Assembly (NCBI RefSeq): GCF_000189635.1
Contig: NW_002476360.1
Span: 71,887 to 135,886, forward strand
DNA length: 64,000 nt
Direction: 5' to 3'
Source of the DNA: Tetrahymena thermophila SB210
Lineage: Eukaryota; Ciliophora; Oligohymenophorea; Hymenostomatida; Tetrahymenidae
Shown here: in pieces, positions 48,452 through 59,892 of the stretch
Layout: each line of letters starts with the position of its first letter
Numbering within the stretch: position 1 is the stretch's first letter
Position numbers and translations under genes: made by a program
The notes under the pieces: model-generated
The model's database searches: none
Told to the model about the DNA's origin: nothing
Seen by the model: the letters and a program-made list of their open reading frames with translations, nothing else

Positions 48452-50230
48452 ATGTCTAACAAAAAGAAAGCTATTTAGGTTTACTTAGATTTTATGGTTG
48501 GCAGCAAACCTTTAGGTAGAGTAGTCTTTGAGCTGTTTACAGACTTAACCCCTAAAACTGCTGAAAATTTTAGAGGGTTATGCACTGGTGATTATGGATA
48601 ATCTGGCCTTAGTGGAAGAAACGCTAAATTATGGTATGAGAATAGCAAAATTCATAGAATCGTAGATAATTTTTGCATTTAAGGTGGAGATATAACAAAT
48701 GGTGATGGAACAGGAGTAATTAAATTATTTACTCTATTAATCAAGAGAATAAAATTTGTATTTTATAATTATATTAGGGGTTCTCTATTTATGGTAGACA
48801 CTTCGCAGATGAGGATCTATCAAGACGCCACACTTGTGCAGGTTTGCTATCTATGGCTAACTCAGGAAGAAATACTAATAGCTCATAATTTTTTATCACT
48901 CTTAAAGCAGCTCCTCATCTTGATGGGTATTATTGAATTAATTTATTAAAAGGTAAATTAGAATTATAAATATAAAAAATAGAAAGCATGTTGTATTTGG
49001 TTAAGTTATTGATGGCATGGATATAGTAAGATAAATAGCTAAAGTACCAGTTGATTTAAATGATAGACCAAAAATACCTGTTATTATTAGATAATGTGGT
49101 GAAGTAGGTGACAAAAGAGCATTTTTGAGGGTAACTTAAATAAATTTATATTTAATAATTTTAATTGATTTTTATTTTTATAGGATGATCCTTTCTCAAA
49201 ACAAAGTTATGAAGAAATCTAACAAAGAAAAACTCAAGCAGAAGAACTAAGAAGATAGGGTATTGATCCTGAAGAGTATTTTAAGAAATTAGACGAAAAA
49301 GAGGAAAAATTAAACGAAATCGACGAGAGCTTAAAAGTTTTGTAGCAATTAGAGGAAAAGATTAATGAAGTTAAAGAGAAACCGATCACTGAAATGAATG
49401 AGAGTACAATAAAGGAAGACGTTATTGCGAGTGATAAAAGCAAATTAAATGAAAAATAAAAAGATAGACTGCGTGAAATTCGCTTGAAATTAAATGAAGC
49501 TAAGAAGCTAAATAGTTTAGCCGTCTTAGAAGAGGAAAAGAGAGCTGTAGATCCATATTATGAAAAGAATAAAAAGAAAGAGATCATCAAAGATAAGGCA
49601 TAAAAAAAGCAAGAAGAGCTCATTAAGAAAGGCTTTGAAAAAAATTAATAATACATGGAATAGTCAGCTATTAAGCAAGAAATATTTTAGGGAAAAGAAA
49701 AGAAAAATACCACAGATAACTTTGGATGGAATGGTAAGTTTCTTTTTTTTCATCTTTCATATATTTTTAATATATTTTATTTTCCATCACAAATAAATTA
49801 TATTACAAAAAAAATACAATTTCTATTAAACATTAAATTAATTTATTTAGTATTCAATTCTGATACTTTATATGGAGCCTATGAGAAGAGATGCAAAAAT
49901 CTAGTATTTAATGAAGAGCAATATAAATAGTAAGTTGAAAATCCTCACCAAGAATTCCAACCCACAGAAGAATCCTTACATAGATTATAGCAAGATATGG
50001 ATTAATAGTAATTTTTTAATATTAATTTAGATTTTTAAAAAAAGCTAATTTTTCTAAAATAAAACAGAAAAGCAAAGAAAAAAGAATTCAGCAGAAGAAG
50101 AGGATTCGACGAACAAAATATAGATTTCATTGATGAAAGAAACAGAGTTTTTAACAATAAAATTAAAAGACATTTTTCAGAATATACCAAAGAAATAAAA
50201 GCTAATTTAGAAAGAGGAACAGCTCTTTGA
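48452..50230 (+). CDS. Cyclophilin-SYF2 fusion: peptidyl-prolyl isomerase joined to a spliceosome factor
   Basis: Six exons (48452-48715, 48778-48926, 48983-49130, 49184-49733, 49851-50007, 50068-50230) give 476 residues in one frame. Residues 1-187 are a cyclophilin: [66 protein letters not shown]. The catalytic Arg, the Gln of IQGGD, the Phe of QFF and the His of GKHV are kept. The CypA Trp121 position is His, so cyclosporin binding should be weak. From about residue 190 the protein is a full SYF2: [20 protein letters not shown], the helical middle, and the diagnostic end [20 protein letters not shown]...[19 protein letters not shown]2 belongs to the Prp19-associated (NTC) spliceosome complex, where cyclophilins also sit. 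The last intron (60 nt) keeps frame if retained, so splicing there needs RNA evidence. Confidence 0.92.
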
Positions 50231-51493
50231 AAATATTTCAATAAAATTTTACAACTACTTTAATAGATGTATTCAATTTTCGTTTTATAAGAATTTGTAA
50301 AAATAATTTTAAAATATAGATTAAAATTAATCAATTTAAACAATAATGAAATAAAAAATAAGAAAATTGTATCATTATTAAAATTTTGGAATTTACTAAT
50401 CATTAAAAATCTCTAAAACTTTTTAAATTTTAAAATCTAAAATATTTAAATGAATTATAAAGAATAAGTTCACTTTAAGCTTCTTATCAAAAAAAATAAT
50501 TATTGTAAAATGATTTATTTATGATTTAGTAATTTTAGAAAAATAAAAAACTATAAAGATATCAGATAAGAAATTATTTGCAGTTGTATTTGATATTTAT
50601 ATAATGTTTTTGTGGTAATTTTTTATATCAGCAATTCAAAAAATAAATAGACTTTCTTTAATTAAATAATAAATATTGAATTCTTAGCATTATTATTACT
50701 CCTTTATTTTATGAATATTTTACGATAATTTTACAAAATCAATTAATTATACTTAATATCAGAAAGGTGTTTGCTTTAAAATAAAAATTTGTGATAAAAT
50801 TTATATTAACTATTTATTTAATTAGTAAGAATAATAATCATTAAGTTAAGGAAGAAGATATCTGTAAATTTATTATGATGAACATAAATAAATTTTTCAA
50901 TATCCAAATGACAAATCTAAAATTCGGCCATTAAACTTAATTATTTTTACATTTTTTCTATTTTTTATTAAAAAAAATAAATTTAAACTCTTTCTTAATT
51001 ATATTAAAGATTTATTAAAATATTAACAATTCACTTAATATTTCCAATTATCTAAATGATCAGACTATTAGTCAATTTAGCTGAAGCAGGAATAATATCA
51101 TAATTTAAGTAAAATATTCTTTACTATGTAGAGAACATCCGATGATTTATGACTTTTTTCAAAATAGTTTCTCATATTTACATTCAGTTTGCCCTATTAC
51201 CTTACTAGTTACTTTCATTTAAAAATATTAGCAATTTAATGTAAAAAAGTAAAAAATTAATGGTTTTTAGGTAAAGATTGATAGTAATAACTTGTGGTAA
51301 GCTAAAATATAATTTTTAATTGAAATACTAAAGCGCATATGTTACTTAATACATACTGCTATCTTATATTATTAAAAATTTGGGTTGATTTTTCGGTAAT
51401 ATGACAGATATAATAAATAATAAATTAAATAAAAATTGTCAAAATAATTAATTAATTAAGATTAATAAACAATAAATTAACTAATAACTATTA
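50231..51493. other. Spacer, about 1.3 kb
   Basis: AT-rich, between same-strand genes. No coding frame, repeat or RNA gene recognised. Confidence 0.55.
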
Positions 51494-53970
51494 ATGGTGT
51501 TCTCAAATTTTGATTTGTTTTCATCTACTTTCCAATTTAACGTTGGAAAGTAAAACTTGAAAAAAAGAACTTCTTTAGGAGGAATCTTATCACTTTTAGT
51601 TGTTTCAGCAACATTAATTTACTTCATCTATGAGCTTCTTTAGTACTTTAATAACAAAATTGATCCAAAATTTATTTCTTAAAGTTTCATTACAAGCGAT
51701 CCTATTGATGTGGAATTGCATAATGACTTAATTGGATTTAGATACGAGTATATCTTAAATAAAGATTTAATGGATCTTTAAGAAAAAACAAATAAAACTT
51801 ACTTAGTATTTATTCCTGTATTCGAGTATGTAGGTGACGATGGCATCGAAATCATTTAAGTGGATTATTCTAGATGCACTAATTCTTTAATCAGTGGTTT
51901 CATGTGCTTAGATTTCTCATAAATATAAAACTACACCTTAACATTGAGGTCTTTAAATGATATACATTCTAGAATTAACATATTAATATACAGATGTTAG
52001 GATATAGATGATATTAAAACAACTATACCAAATAATTGCGCTGATCCTTTAGAAATATAAAATATGGTAAACAGTCTTGCCTCTGCCTTCCACTTAAAGC
52101 TTTACACTTCACAATACAATACAACTTCTACTTAAATCTAAACAAATTATAGAAACTCATATATTAGTTTTTAAGGAGACTAATTTGTTTACAGTATCTT
52201 TAAGGCTTAAATTTAAAGGACAAAAGTTTAATAAGGACCCTTTTTTTAGTATACTGAATCATACTAATCTCCTATTTAATATGATTAAATTAACTCAGTT
52301 TATGACTATGAAAAATTTAAAATTAAAACTGGCTAAACAAACTTAGTATAAGTCTCAATATAAATGGATGAAATAGTTTAGTATATATAAATACAATATC
52401 ATTCATTTCCTGAAGTGCTGGCTGTTTGCAATAGCACTTTAGCTCTATTAATGCTTTTTGGAGTTTTTGCAAGATATTTTGCTTCTTAACTCATCAAATA
52501 AGATTTTTTCCTTTTGTTTTTACAAAATATGTACTGTGGCACTTATGAAAACATTTTGAAATTAAACAGTATACTGGCCTAAAATGAGCCAATTAATTCT
52601 ACAATCAAAGAAAATCTTTCATTATCCAAACAGTAAGATTAAAAGCTTGAAGAATTAGAAAATATAAAATCGATTATTGTTCCTAGTTTTTAAAGCACAT
52701 TCATTGATCATTTACATTAAAAGTAACTCATATCATAGAAGTCATAACTTGAAAAATAGATAAGTAGTGAGTAAAAGGATAATATCTAAAAGGTTAGCAA
52801 TTAATAAAGTTTTTAGACCACTTAGTTTTTATTTAAGGATAAATTTTAGTAACAAAAATAAAATTTTTAGATCAGTAAAACATAAAATTTTGAATCTACA
52901 ACAAATCCTTTCATTAATAACAGTAATAATGAAGAAATCAATTCATTTTAACCTTAAAGAAAAACCCAAGGTAAAGATTCATTGGTTAACTCAAATAATT
53001 AACTCAATTTTGGACTAGATACAAACATGAGCCCTTACAAATTATAATTAAATTATCCTTAAAGTTAAAAGAAAAATTTTAATTTTCGAAATATCAGCAG
53101 CATTTTTAGCAATTCAGTGTTTTAAAAGATTCAAAAAATAATATTTAGTGTTAGGTAATATTTTTTAATTATTAAATTTATTTTCAATAAGAAAAAAACT
53201 TCATTTCTATTAATAAAATTTATTGAGTGAAGTATCTTTAAAAATTAAATATCTAAAGTAAAAATTTTGTAAGTTTAGCAGATTTTTAACCGAAAAAAAT
53301 ATAAATTGTTTATTTATTTAATTTACTGTAAGTTTTACAACACCTCTACTTATCCTCTCATATTTAAATTAATAAGAAATCAATAAAATAAACATAATAT
53401 TTCTAATTTTATTTTCAAAACTTTTGATTTAAAAATTAAATTATTTACAATAGCTTATTAAAAAGATTATAAAAATAATGATTATTTATTTGAAATTTAA
53501 AATAGACTATGTAAGAAAAGTGAATATTTGAGCTCAAAAGGTCTAGATATCTAAATGAAAAAATAAATAGAAGATTAGGTAAATTAAAGCATAGATATAT
53601 TATAGGTATATTAGGACATTATACTCTTAAAGAAAGCTATAATGATTTTGTTTAATGATGAGTAATTAGCAGCTTTAAAATTAGTAGGATTTTCTCCATC
53701 TAATTATGATTTTAGTAGCTAAAAATAAACATAAAATAATACCGAAGAAAGTAATTTTTGTAAGTTTAGATTTTAATAAATTTATTAATTTTATTTAAAT
53801 TTGTAGAAAATGACCTAAATCACTTCCAGAATTAATACTCTATTTACAATTCAGAAGAAAAATGTATACAGTCAATTCAAAAATTTATATTGAGATGTTA
53901 AACTCAAGATATATTAAGTAAAATTGATAAAAGAATTTATTCTTCATTAAGCTTATCCTTGATAGATTGA
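51494..53970 (+). CDS. Two-pass membrane protein of a ciliate family, paralog A
   Basis: Three exons (51494-53154, 53506-53759, 53807-53970) give 692 residues. A short cytoplasmic head (FDLFSSTFQFNVG) and first membrane segment (GGILSLLVVSATLIYFIYEL) are followed by about 280 extracytoplasmic residues with several Cys and N-glycosylation sequons. A second membrane segment (VLAVCNSTLALLMLFGVFAR) leads to the cytoplasmic motif SQLIKQDFFLLFLQNMY. The rest is a Gln/Ser-rich cytoplasmic region, then a conserved C-terminal helical block (DIILLKKAIMILFNDEQLAA; RCQTQDILSKIDKRIYSSL). Exon phases match paralog B at 56823, which fixed the long 351-nt first intron here. I know this layout from Tetrahymena predicted membrane proteins but know no function. 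Confidence 0.85.
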
Positions 53971-56822
53971 GATAGTATTTAAGTTAAGATGCAAATAAAT
54001 ACCTATAAAATATTCTATAAAGAATTAATATTCTATTCTAACTATTTTAATATGAATGCCAAAATAGTGTATCTACTTAAACTTTTCTCCTAAATAAAAA
54101 CTAAAAGTTTATAACTAATTAGTGTAATTAATTTAATTCATATCTGTTTTTTATGTATCATAGCTTGTAAATTATAAAAATGTTTTTTTATATTTTAATT
54201 AATCAATAAATTTTATAATTCAGATTTTACTTAATCCTTTTATAAAAGTAAAAGGGATTTATTTATTATTTTAAAAATAAATAAAAGCTATTTATTTCAA
54301 AATAATTATAAAAATTATTTTTACAACTAAATCAATTTATAAGAAATTCGATCAAGTTTATATAGCTTTTATAATAAATATCTAGTTAATTTAAAACAAT
54401 TTTCAAAAATGAAATTAATAAGAATGATACTATTAATAAATTTTGAATATCAATTATTTAATAAATCTTTATAGTAAATACTAAAAGTTTATTTTTGAAT
54501 TGATTAATATTTTTACTTATTTGCTAAATACTTTCAATAAGACTAATTTAAAAATTTCTAATTTTTATTAATGATAAGGTTTTAATATCATTTCAAAGTA
54601 TGCATAAAAACTTTGATATAAATTTTATTAAATAAAATTATCTGTCTGATAAATGTTCATCAAATTTTATAGCAATAAAAAATAGAAATATTTTATTCAT
54701 TTTTTTTTTAATAATAAAAGTAAATTTGTAAATTTATGAATTAATCAATAGAAATTCTGGTTTAAAATAATTTTGAAGTATTAATTAAATATTTTTTTCC
54801 CAATATAATCCTTTAAATTATTTTTTATTAGCTTAATTTGATAGATGATAGAATTAAATACATCTTTTTTTCTTCTTAAAGTTGTTTTAATAATCCAAAT
54901 TAATGTTTTATTTAGTGTGAACTCTTTTAATTTCTTAAATATTTAAATATTTATTTATTCATTTTAAATAATAATCTAAAATTAAAATTTACATATTAAA
55001 TTACAAAATCTTAGATTTTAAAATTGGATGAAAATAATTTTAATAGTAATAAATTTTAAAACTTAAAATATAAAATATTTTTTTATTACAAATATTAATT
55101 CAAAATTTTGGTTTTAGGCTTTTAATGCTCTATCCTATGAAATATAATAATAATTTAGCCAATGAATAAATATATTTTTTTTAATATCAATAAAATTGTA
55201 ATTAATAAATAATTTTCTGATAAAAAAAGAACTAATTACTAATATCATTTTTTAGTGAACAAATATTTACTAAGCAATTACTTTTTGAATAATTTTTTAT
55301 CTTCTTTTACTAACATTCAACTTTAAAAACGAATAAAAATCTTACTAATTTTATATTTAGTTTTTTTAACTAAAACGGTAAATAAAATGAATGTTTCAAA
55401 TTTGTATTTCTGTAATAATGCTGCTTTTTTAATCATAATATCATTTTAATTTGAATAATGCAAAACATATAGTATAAAGATTTTTAAAAATTTGCATATC
55501 AATCTTTATTATTTTAGTATTAGTAACAATTTGTGTTTCAATAATCTTCATCACAAACATATAATATTGGGTGGCAAGATGTACCCTAGCAGCAAAAATC
55601 AAATAATTCTTCAACATCACAATGATCTCCTAACTAAAGACATTAAGGCTATTAAGGTTCATGACTAAATCTTAATTTCTTTCCTAAAGTTGCGCTCATC
55701 AACAAAGAAAGTATTAATAAAACAAAGATGTGAAATTTCATTCTATTTATTTATTATTTTTTAGCGTTTTTTATAGTTAATGTTTTATCTTTCAAATAAT
55801 TATGATTATAATTTTTTTAAATGTATTTATCCTAATATACCCTTCTATTTTTGAATATATTTTTTTGATTTAGTAGCTAATATAAATTTTCAACACTTAA
55901 TTAAGAAGTTTATATTTATTTATTTAAATAAAAAAAATATTTTATCATAAATTATTAAATATTTAGTTAATCCTTGTTAACTACTTATTATATAAAAGCT
56001 AACAATATGTTAGAAACAAATTATTTATATTTTTTATATGATTTGGGATAAAATTTTAGTATTTAAGCAAATTCACTAAATTATTCAATAATGAATTGGC
56101 AATCTAAGCAAATTTATTATAAATTCTATTTTAAAATTTAAAAAATTAATAATTTAATATAGTTCATTAAATCTAATATTTTATAATTTTTATAAATTGG
56201 CAGTTTTAATATTTTATCTATTGATAAAAAAAATGAATTTTATAATAAAAAAGACTTATTTTTAAGAAGTTTTTAAAGAAGTTATAAAAGGTAGTATCAT
56301 TTCATTTTCCCTTTATTTAATACAAAAATTTATTTTTAGAAATAATTTTTAAATTTTAAATATTTTTTAATAGAAAATAAATTTTAGTTAACTATTTTTT
56401 TAATTTTGTTATGATAAATCTAAATTAATAACAAATAATTAAGAAGAAAGGGTTATTTCATTTTATTATTTGATTTTTTTTACTAAATCTAGCTAATAAA
56501 AAAAGACTAAGGATTATTCATACTTTTTAATAAATGCTTAATTCAATCTAAATTTTATAATGGGTGCATTAAATAAAAAAATAGAATGACTACAAATTTC
56601 AATTAAATAATAAATTATTTAAATTTAATTGTATTATAATTATTATAACAATTAATGAAAAAGAATAGTTTATTCGACTCATTGTTTATTTTTTTGGTTA
56701 ATTTATTTATTTACAATTTATAAAAATAATAAATTAATGATTATTTAATAATATTAATAGTTGTTTAAATATTCTTTCAGTTTATTAAGTTAAAAGTTCT
56801 ACTGCTAAATATACTAACTATC
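53971..56822. other. Spacer of about 2.9 kb between the two paralogs
   Basis: Very AT-rich except for a sharply less AT-rich island at 55530-55745, which is the cysteine-rich peptide gene on the minus strand. Nothing else recognised. Confidence 0.6.
55538..55741 (-). CDS. Small secreted six-cysteine peptide with inhibitor-cystine-knot (knottin) spacing
   Basis: A 67-residue, single-exon gene hidden in a spacer. Residues 1-20 are a textbook signal peptide (MKFHIFVLLILSLLMSATLG) with cleavage expected near residue 18-21. A short basic/Gln-Pro segment precedes six cysteines at 34, 41, 50, 51, 56 and 63. The spacing C-x6-C-x8-CC-x4-C-x6-C is that of the inhibitor cystine knot. There are no other cysteines, as expected for three disulphides. 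The mature part is acidic (CDVEELFDFCC, ending CDEDY). It ends at a proper TGA and uses TAA/TAG as Gln four times. Knottins occur in animal venoms, plants and fungi as channel ligands, protease inhibitors or antimicrobials. No activity can be assigned here. Local base composition differs strongly from the surrounding spacer. Confidence 0.82.
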
Positions 56823-59068
56823 ATGAATCTAATTACAAGGATAAAACAATTAGATCTTTTCTCTTCAAATTTTCAATTCAATATGGAATCAAATTAACTA
56901 AAAAAGAGAACATTGTTCGGTGCAATATTGTCTTTATTAGTTCTTGGTGTTGCATTTTGCTATTTTATATACCAAATGTATTTGTATGTTGATAATTAAA
57001 TATAGCCAACATTCAGAGCTTAAAGTTTTATTTAGGAAGACACTAGTGTAGATTTAAATAATAATCTTGTTGGATTTAGATACTTGTATAACTTTAATAC
57101 AAGCTTAGATTAAGTTTAATCTTCTACTAATACTACCTATTTAGTGTTTGTTCCTTAATTTTAGTTTTTAAATTATGATGACTACGAATTAATTCCACTT
57201 GATATTATTGAATGTTAAGATCCTTAACTTGATGGATTTCACTGTTTAGATTTTTCTAAAATTTAGAATTACACTCTCATCTCAGCTTAAAATAATAAAA
57301 TTTGGTCAAGTATTATAATCTATGCTTACACATGTTAGGATGCAAAAGTAAAGAATATTTAAGTATCAAATAATTGCGCCAGCGAGAATGATATAGATAC
57401 TATGATTAACAGTGGTGGAAGTGCTTTTTAAATAAAGCTACAAACTTCTTAATACAACATCACTAAAAAGCAAATCTAAACCAACTACAGGAACTAATAT
57501 ATTGATTTTTATTTGAATGAGTTTATAATATCTGACTTCAAAACATAAAAATAAATAACCTAGGTGAAATAAGGACCATTTATATAGGAGGAAACTACAT
57601 TTTCATCTCCTATTTAGTATTCGATGACAACTCAGTCGTTTGATAGAGCAAACTAAATTTAGCAACTCAACAATACAGCTTTACTTTAAGTTTTTATTGA
57701 GATGGATGAAATTGCTTAGTTTTTTTTTATTTCTTATCCAACATTCCCTCAAGTGCTAGCTGTTTGCAATAGCATTCTTGCTCTATTTATGTGTGTAGGT
57801 GTTTTGGGTAGAAGTATTTCCTAACAATTGATAAAATAAGATATTTTCTTACTTATCTTACAAAACATACATTAAGGAAAATACCTTGAACTGCTAAAGA
57901 AAAATAAACTTATAGCATAAGAAAATTAGAATTAACAATAAGAAAGCTATTAAAAGGATATTCATGAATAAGATTTTATGTAATCCGAAACTTAAGAACC
58001 TATAAAAATTCCAGCATTTTTAACTAAATCTAGATAATCTGTAGACTAAAATGCATTAAGTCCTCATCTTCTTCCCTCTATCAATAATTTTGAAAACTCT
58101 CAATAAGATGAAATAATTGAAAGTAAAATATAAGAATCTACAATTTAGAGCAATTCAAGATAGCTAAATTCTATAGATTAAAGAGATTAATTTCCTGTAC
58201 TTGGAAATTAAATAACTTCAAGTGAAAATAATTATCCTTTAATAACATAGTCTTTTTAAAAAGATTAAAGTTTTCTGTTTAATTCTAAATTGAAAAAAAG
58301 GGAATCTTAATTTTCTAATAAAATACCACAATTATTTCTAAAATAGACTCAAAAAAAAAATACAATTAATAAAAATAAACCAAAAAATCATGAAAATCTT
58401 GAGGATAAATAATTAAAATAATAGTAAAATAAAATATCTATGCCTCCATTAACATAGTCAGAGAGTTTTTTATCTAAAGTGAAACAAATTAAGGATAAAA
58501 TCTTTTAAAAAAGGATTCATAATTCTTTATTTGGATTTAGGTAAATTATTAAAAAAAAACATTTCAATATTTGTATTAATTCTATATTTTCAATTTCATC
58601 AATAGGTTTTGGAAAAAGAATGAGTATTTTAAATCATTAGAACTCAATCATTCATTTTTTTAAAACATGGAGAGTGATGTTTAATAGAACTTAAATATTT
58701 TTCATCTGTACAAATAAATCATTGTATTGTAAAAAGCATTAATGGTTTTATTAACTCCTGATTAATTTGCTGCAATAAAACTTATGGGTTGCTCTGAGAA
58801 GCTTTCTACTTTATTATTGAATAATAAAAAAGAAAAATTGTGTAAAATTTTTAATTTATTGAAAAAATAAAATAAATTTTTTAAATATTAAAAAGCTTAA
58901 AAAATTTAAATGAGTCATTTTGAAGAGTAATTTGTAAGCTAATTCTATGAAGATGAAGAGCAAAAACAGATAAACAATTTTTTTTAACGGTGCCAAAATA
59001 AAAAGAATGTATGTGAATTAGACAATAGAATATATCATTCTATAATAAAATGTTATTCAAGTTAATGA
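56823..59068 (+). CDS. Two-pass membrane protein of the same ciliate family, paralog B
   Basis: Three exons (56823-58540, 58606-58841, 58896-59068) give 708 residues with the same plan as paralog A. The head is DLFSSNFQFNMES, the first membrane segment is GAILSLLVLGVAFCYFIYQM, then an extracytoplasmic domain with paired motifs such as VGFRYLYNFN and VSNNCAS. The second membrane segment (VLAVCNSILALFMCVGVLGR) is followed by SQQLIKQDIFLLILQNIHQG, a Gln/Ser-rich linker, and the C-terminal block KQIIVLQKALMVLLTPDQFA. Intron phases (2, then 1) equal those of paralog A. The last exon lies inside a 255-bp tandem duplication, so a second, nearly intact copy of its coding end sits just downstream. The function is unknown. 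The two genes are a local duplication pair. Confidence 0.85.
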
Positions 59069-59412
59069 TTTTTGTGGATATAAATAAATGCACTTAAAAT
59101 TTAATCGAAAAAATTCTATCAAATTGAAATTTTTAATTATAAAAAAATTATTCATCAAATTTAAATGAGTCATTTTGAAGAGTAATTTTTAAGCTAATTC
59201 TATGAAGATGAAGAGCAAAAACAAATAAACAATTTTTTTTAACGGTGCGAAATTAAAAAGAATGTATGTGAATTAGACAATAGAATATATCATTCGATAA
59301 TAAAATGTTATTCAAGTTAATGATTTTTGTGGATATAAATAAATGCACTTAAAATTTAATCGAAAAAATTCTATCAAATTGAAATTTTTAATTATAAAAA
59401 AATTATTCATCA
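58902..59412. repeat. 255-bp tandem duplication covering the last exon of the preceding gene
   Basis: Copy 1 (about 58902-59156) and copy 2 (about 59157-59412) differ at only a handful of bases, so the duplication is recent. Each starts AAATTTAAATGAGTCATTTT and includes the coding end of the membrane protein, its TGA (59066 and 59321) and about 90 bases of 3' flank ending TTATTCATCAAA. Confidence 0.96.
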
Positions 59413-59892
59413 AAATTAAAATCAATTTAAAAATAATTTTTATTTATTTAAATGTCAAAAATAAATTCTTAAAAATTAATTTCTGTAAAAAAAATTCTAG
59501 ATTAAAAAATATTGGTTTTATTTAGTTTAATTATTCAGGATTTATATAAATTTAAGTTATAAAACACATTAGAGTTATTTTAAACTCTAAAAAACTTCTT
59601 AAAATTATTTTTAAATAAAATTATATGTCTTAGATATTTTAAATTATCTTCTACTACTATGAGTTCAAAGATCATATTATTCAAAATCTTCATTTTAAGA
59701 ATTAAGTCTTTGTTATTTAAGTGTTATAATGTCTGAATCAAGATTTTGGTTCAAATTTTATAGCCTTCTTTCGATATTTAATTTTAAAGCAGATGTGTTA
59801 GATTTCATTGATCTTACTCTTTTTTATCATAAAAAATAGTTAAAAATAAATGGATAAACATAAGAAATTAGGTTTACTCCTTTTGTATGCTA
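59069..59892. other. Spacer between convergent genes
   Basis: Contains the second repeat copy, then AT-rich DNA to the 3' end of the minus-strand gene. An open frame at 59343 lies in the repeat flank, is nearly all Lys/Ile/Asn, and is not called. Confidence 0.6.
59165..59323 (+). pseudogene. Duplicated terminal exon (copy 2) of the membrane protein
   Basis: This segment encodes the same ~52-residue end as exon 3 of the gene at 56823, with four amino-acid differences (for example FVSQFYEDEE versus FLSQFYEDEE, and RCQNKK versus RCEIKK) and an intact TGA. It begins with an in-frame ATG (MSHFEEQF), but there is no separate promoter evidence. It is downstream of the stop of copy 1, so it would be used only by alternative splicing or not at all. 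Confidence 0.7.

Noticed and set aside
48452..50230. Cyclophilin and SYF2 as two neighbouring genes
   Set aside because: There is no TGA, spacer or plausible new start between them, only a 53-nt GT...AG intron, and exon phases close into one frame.
59343..59525. 60-codon plus-strand frame beginning in the repeat flank
   Set aside because: Almost entirely Lys/Ile/Asn/Leu, a translation of AT-rich spacer, and it starts inside 3' flank of the duplicated exon.
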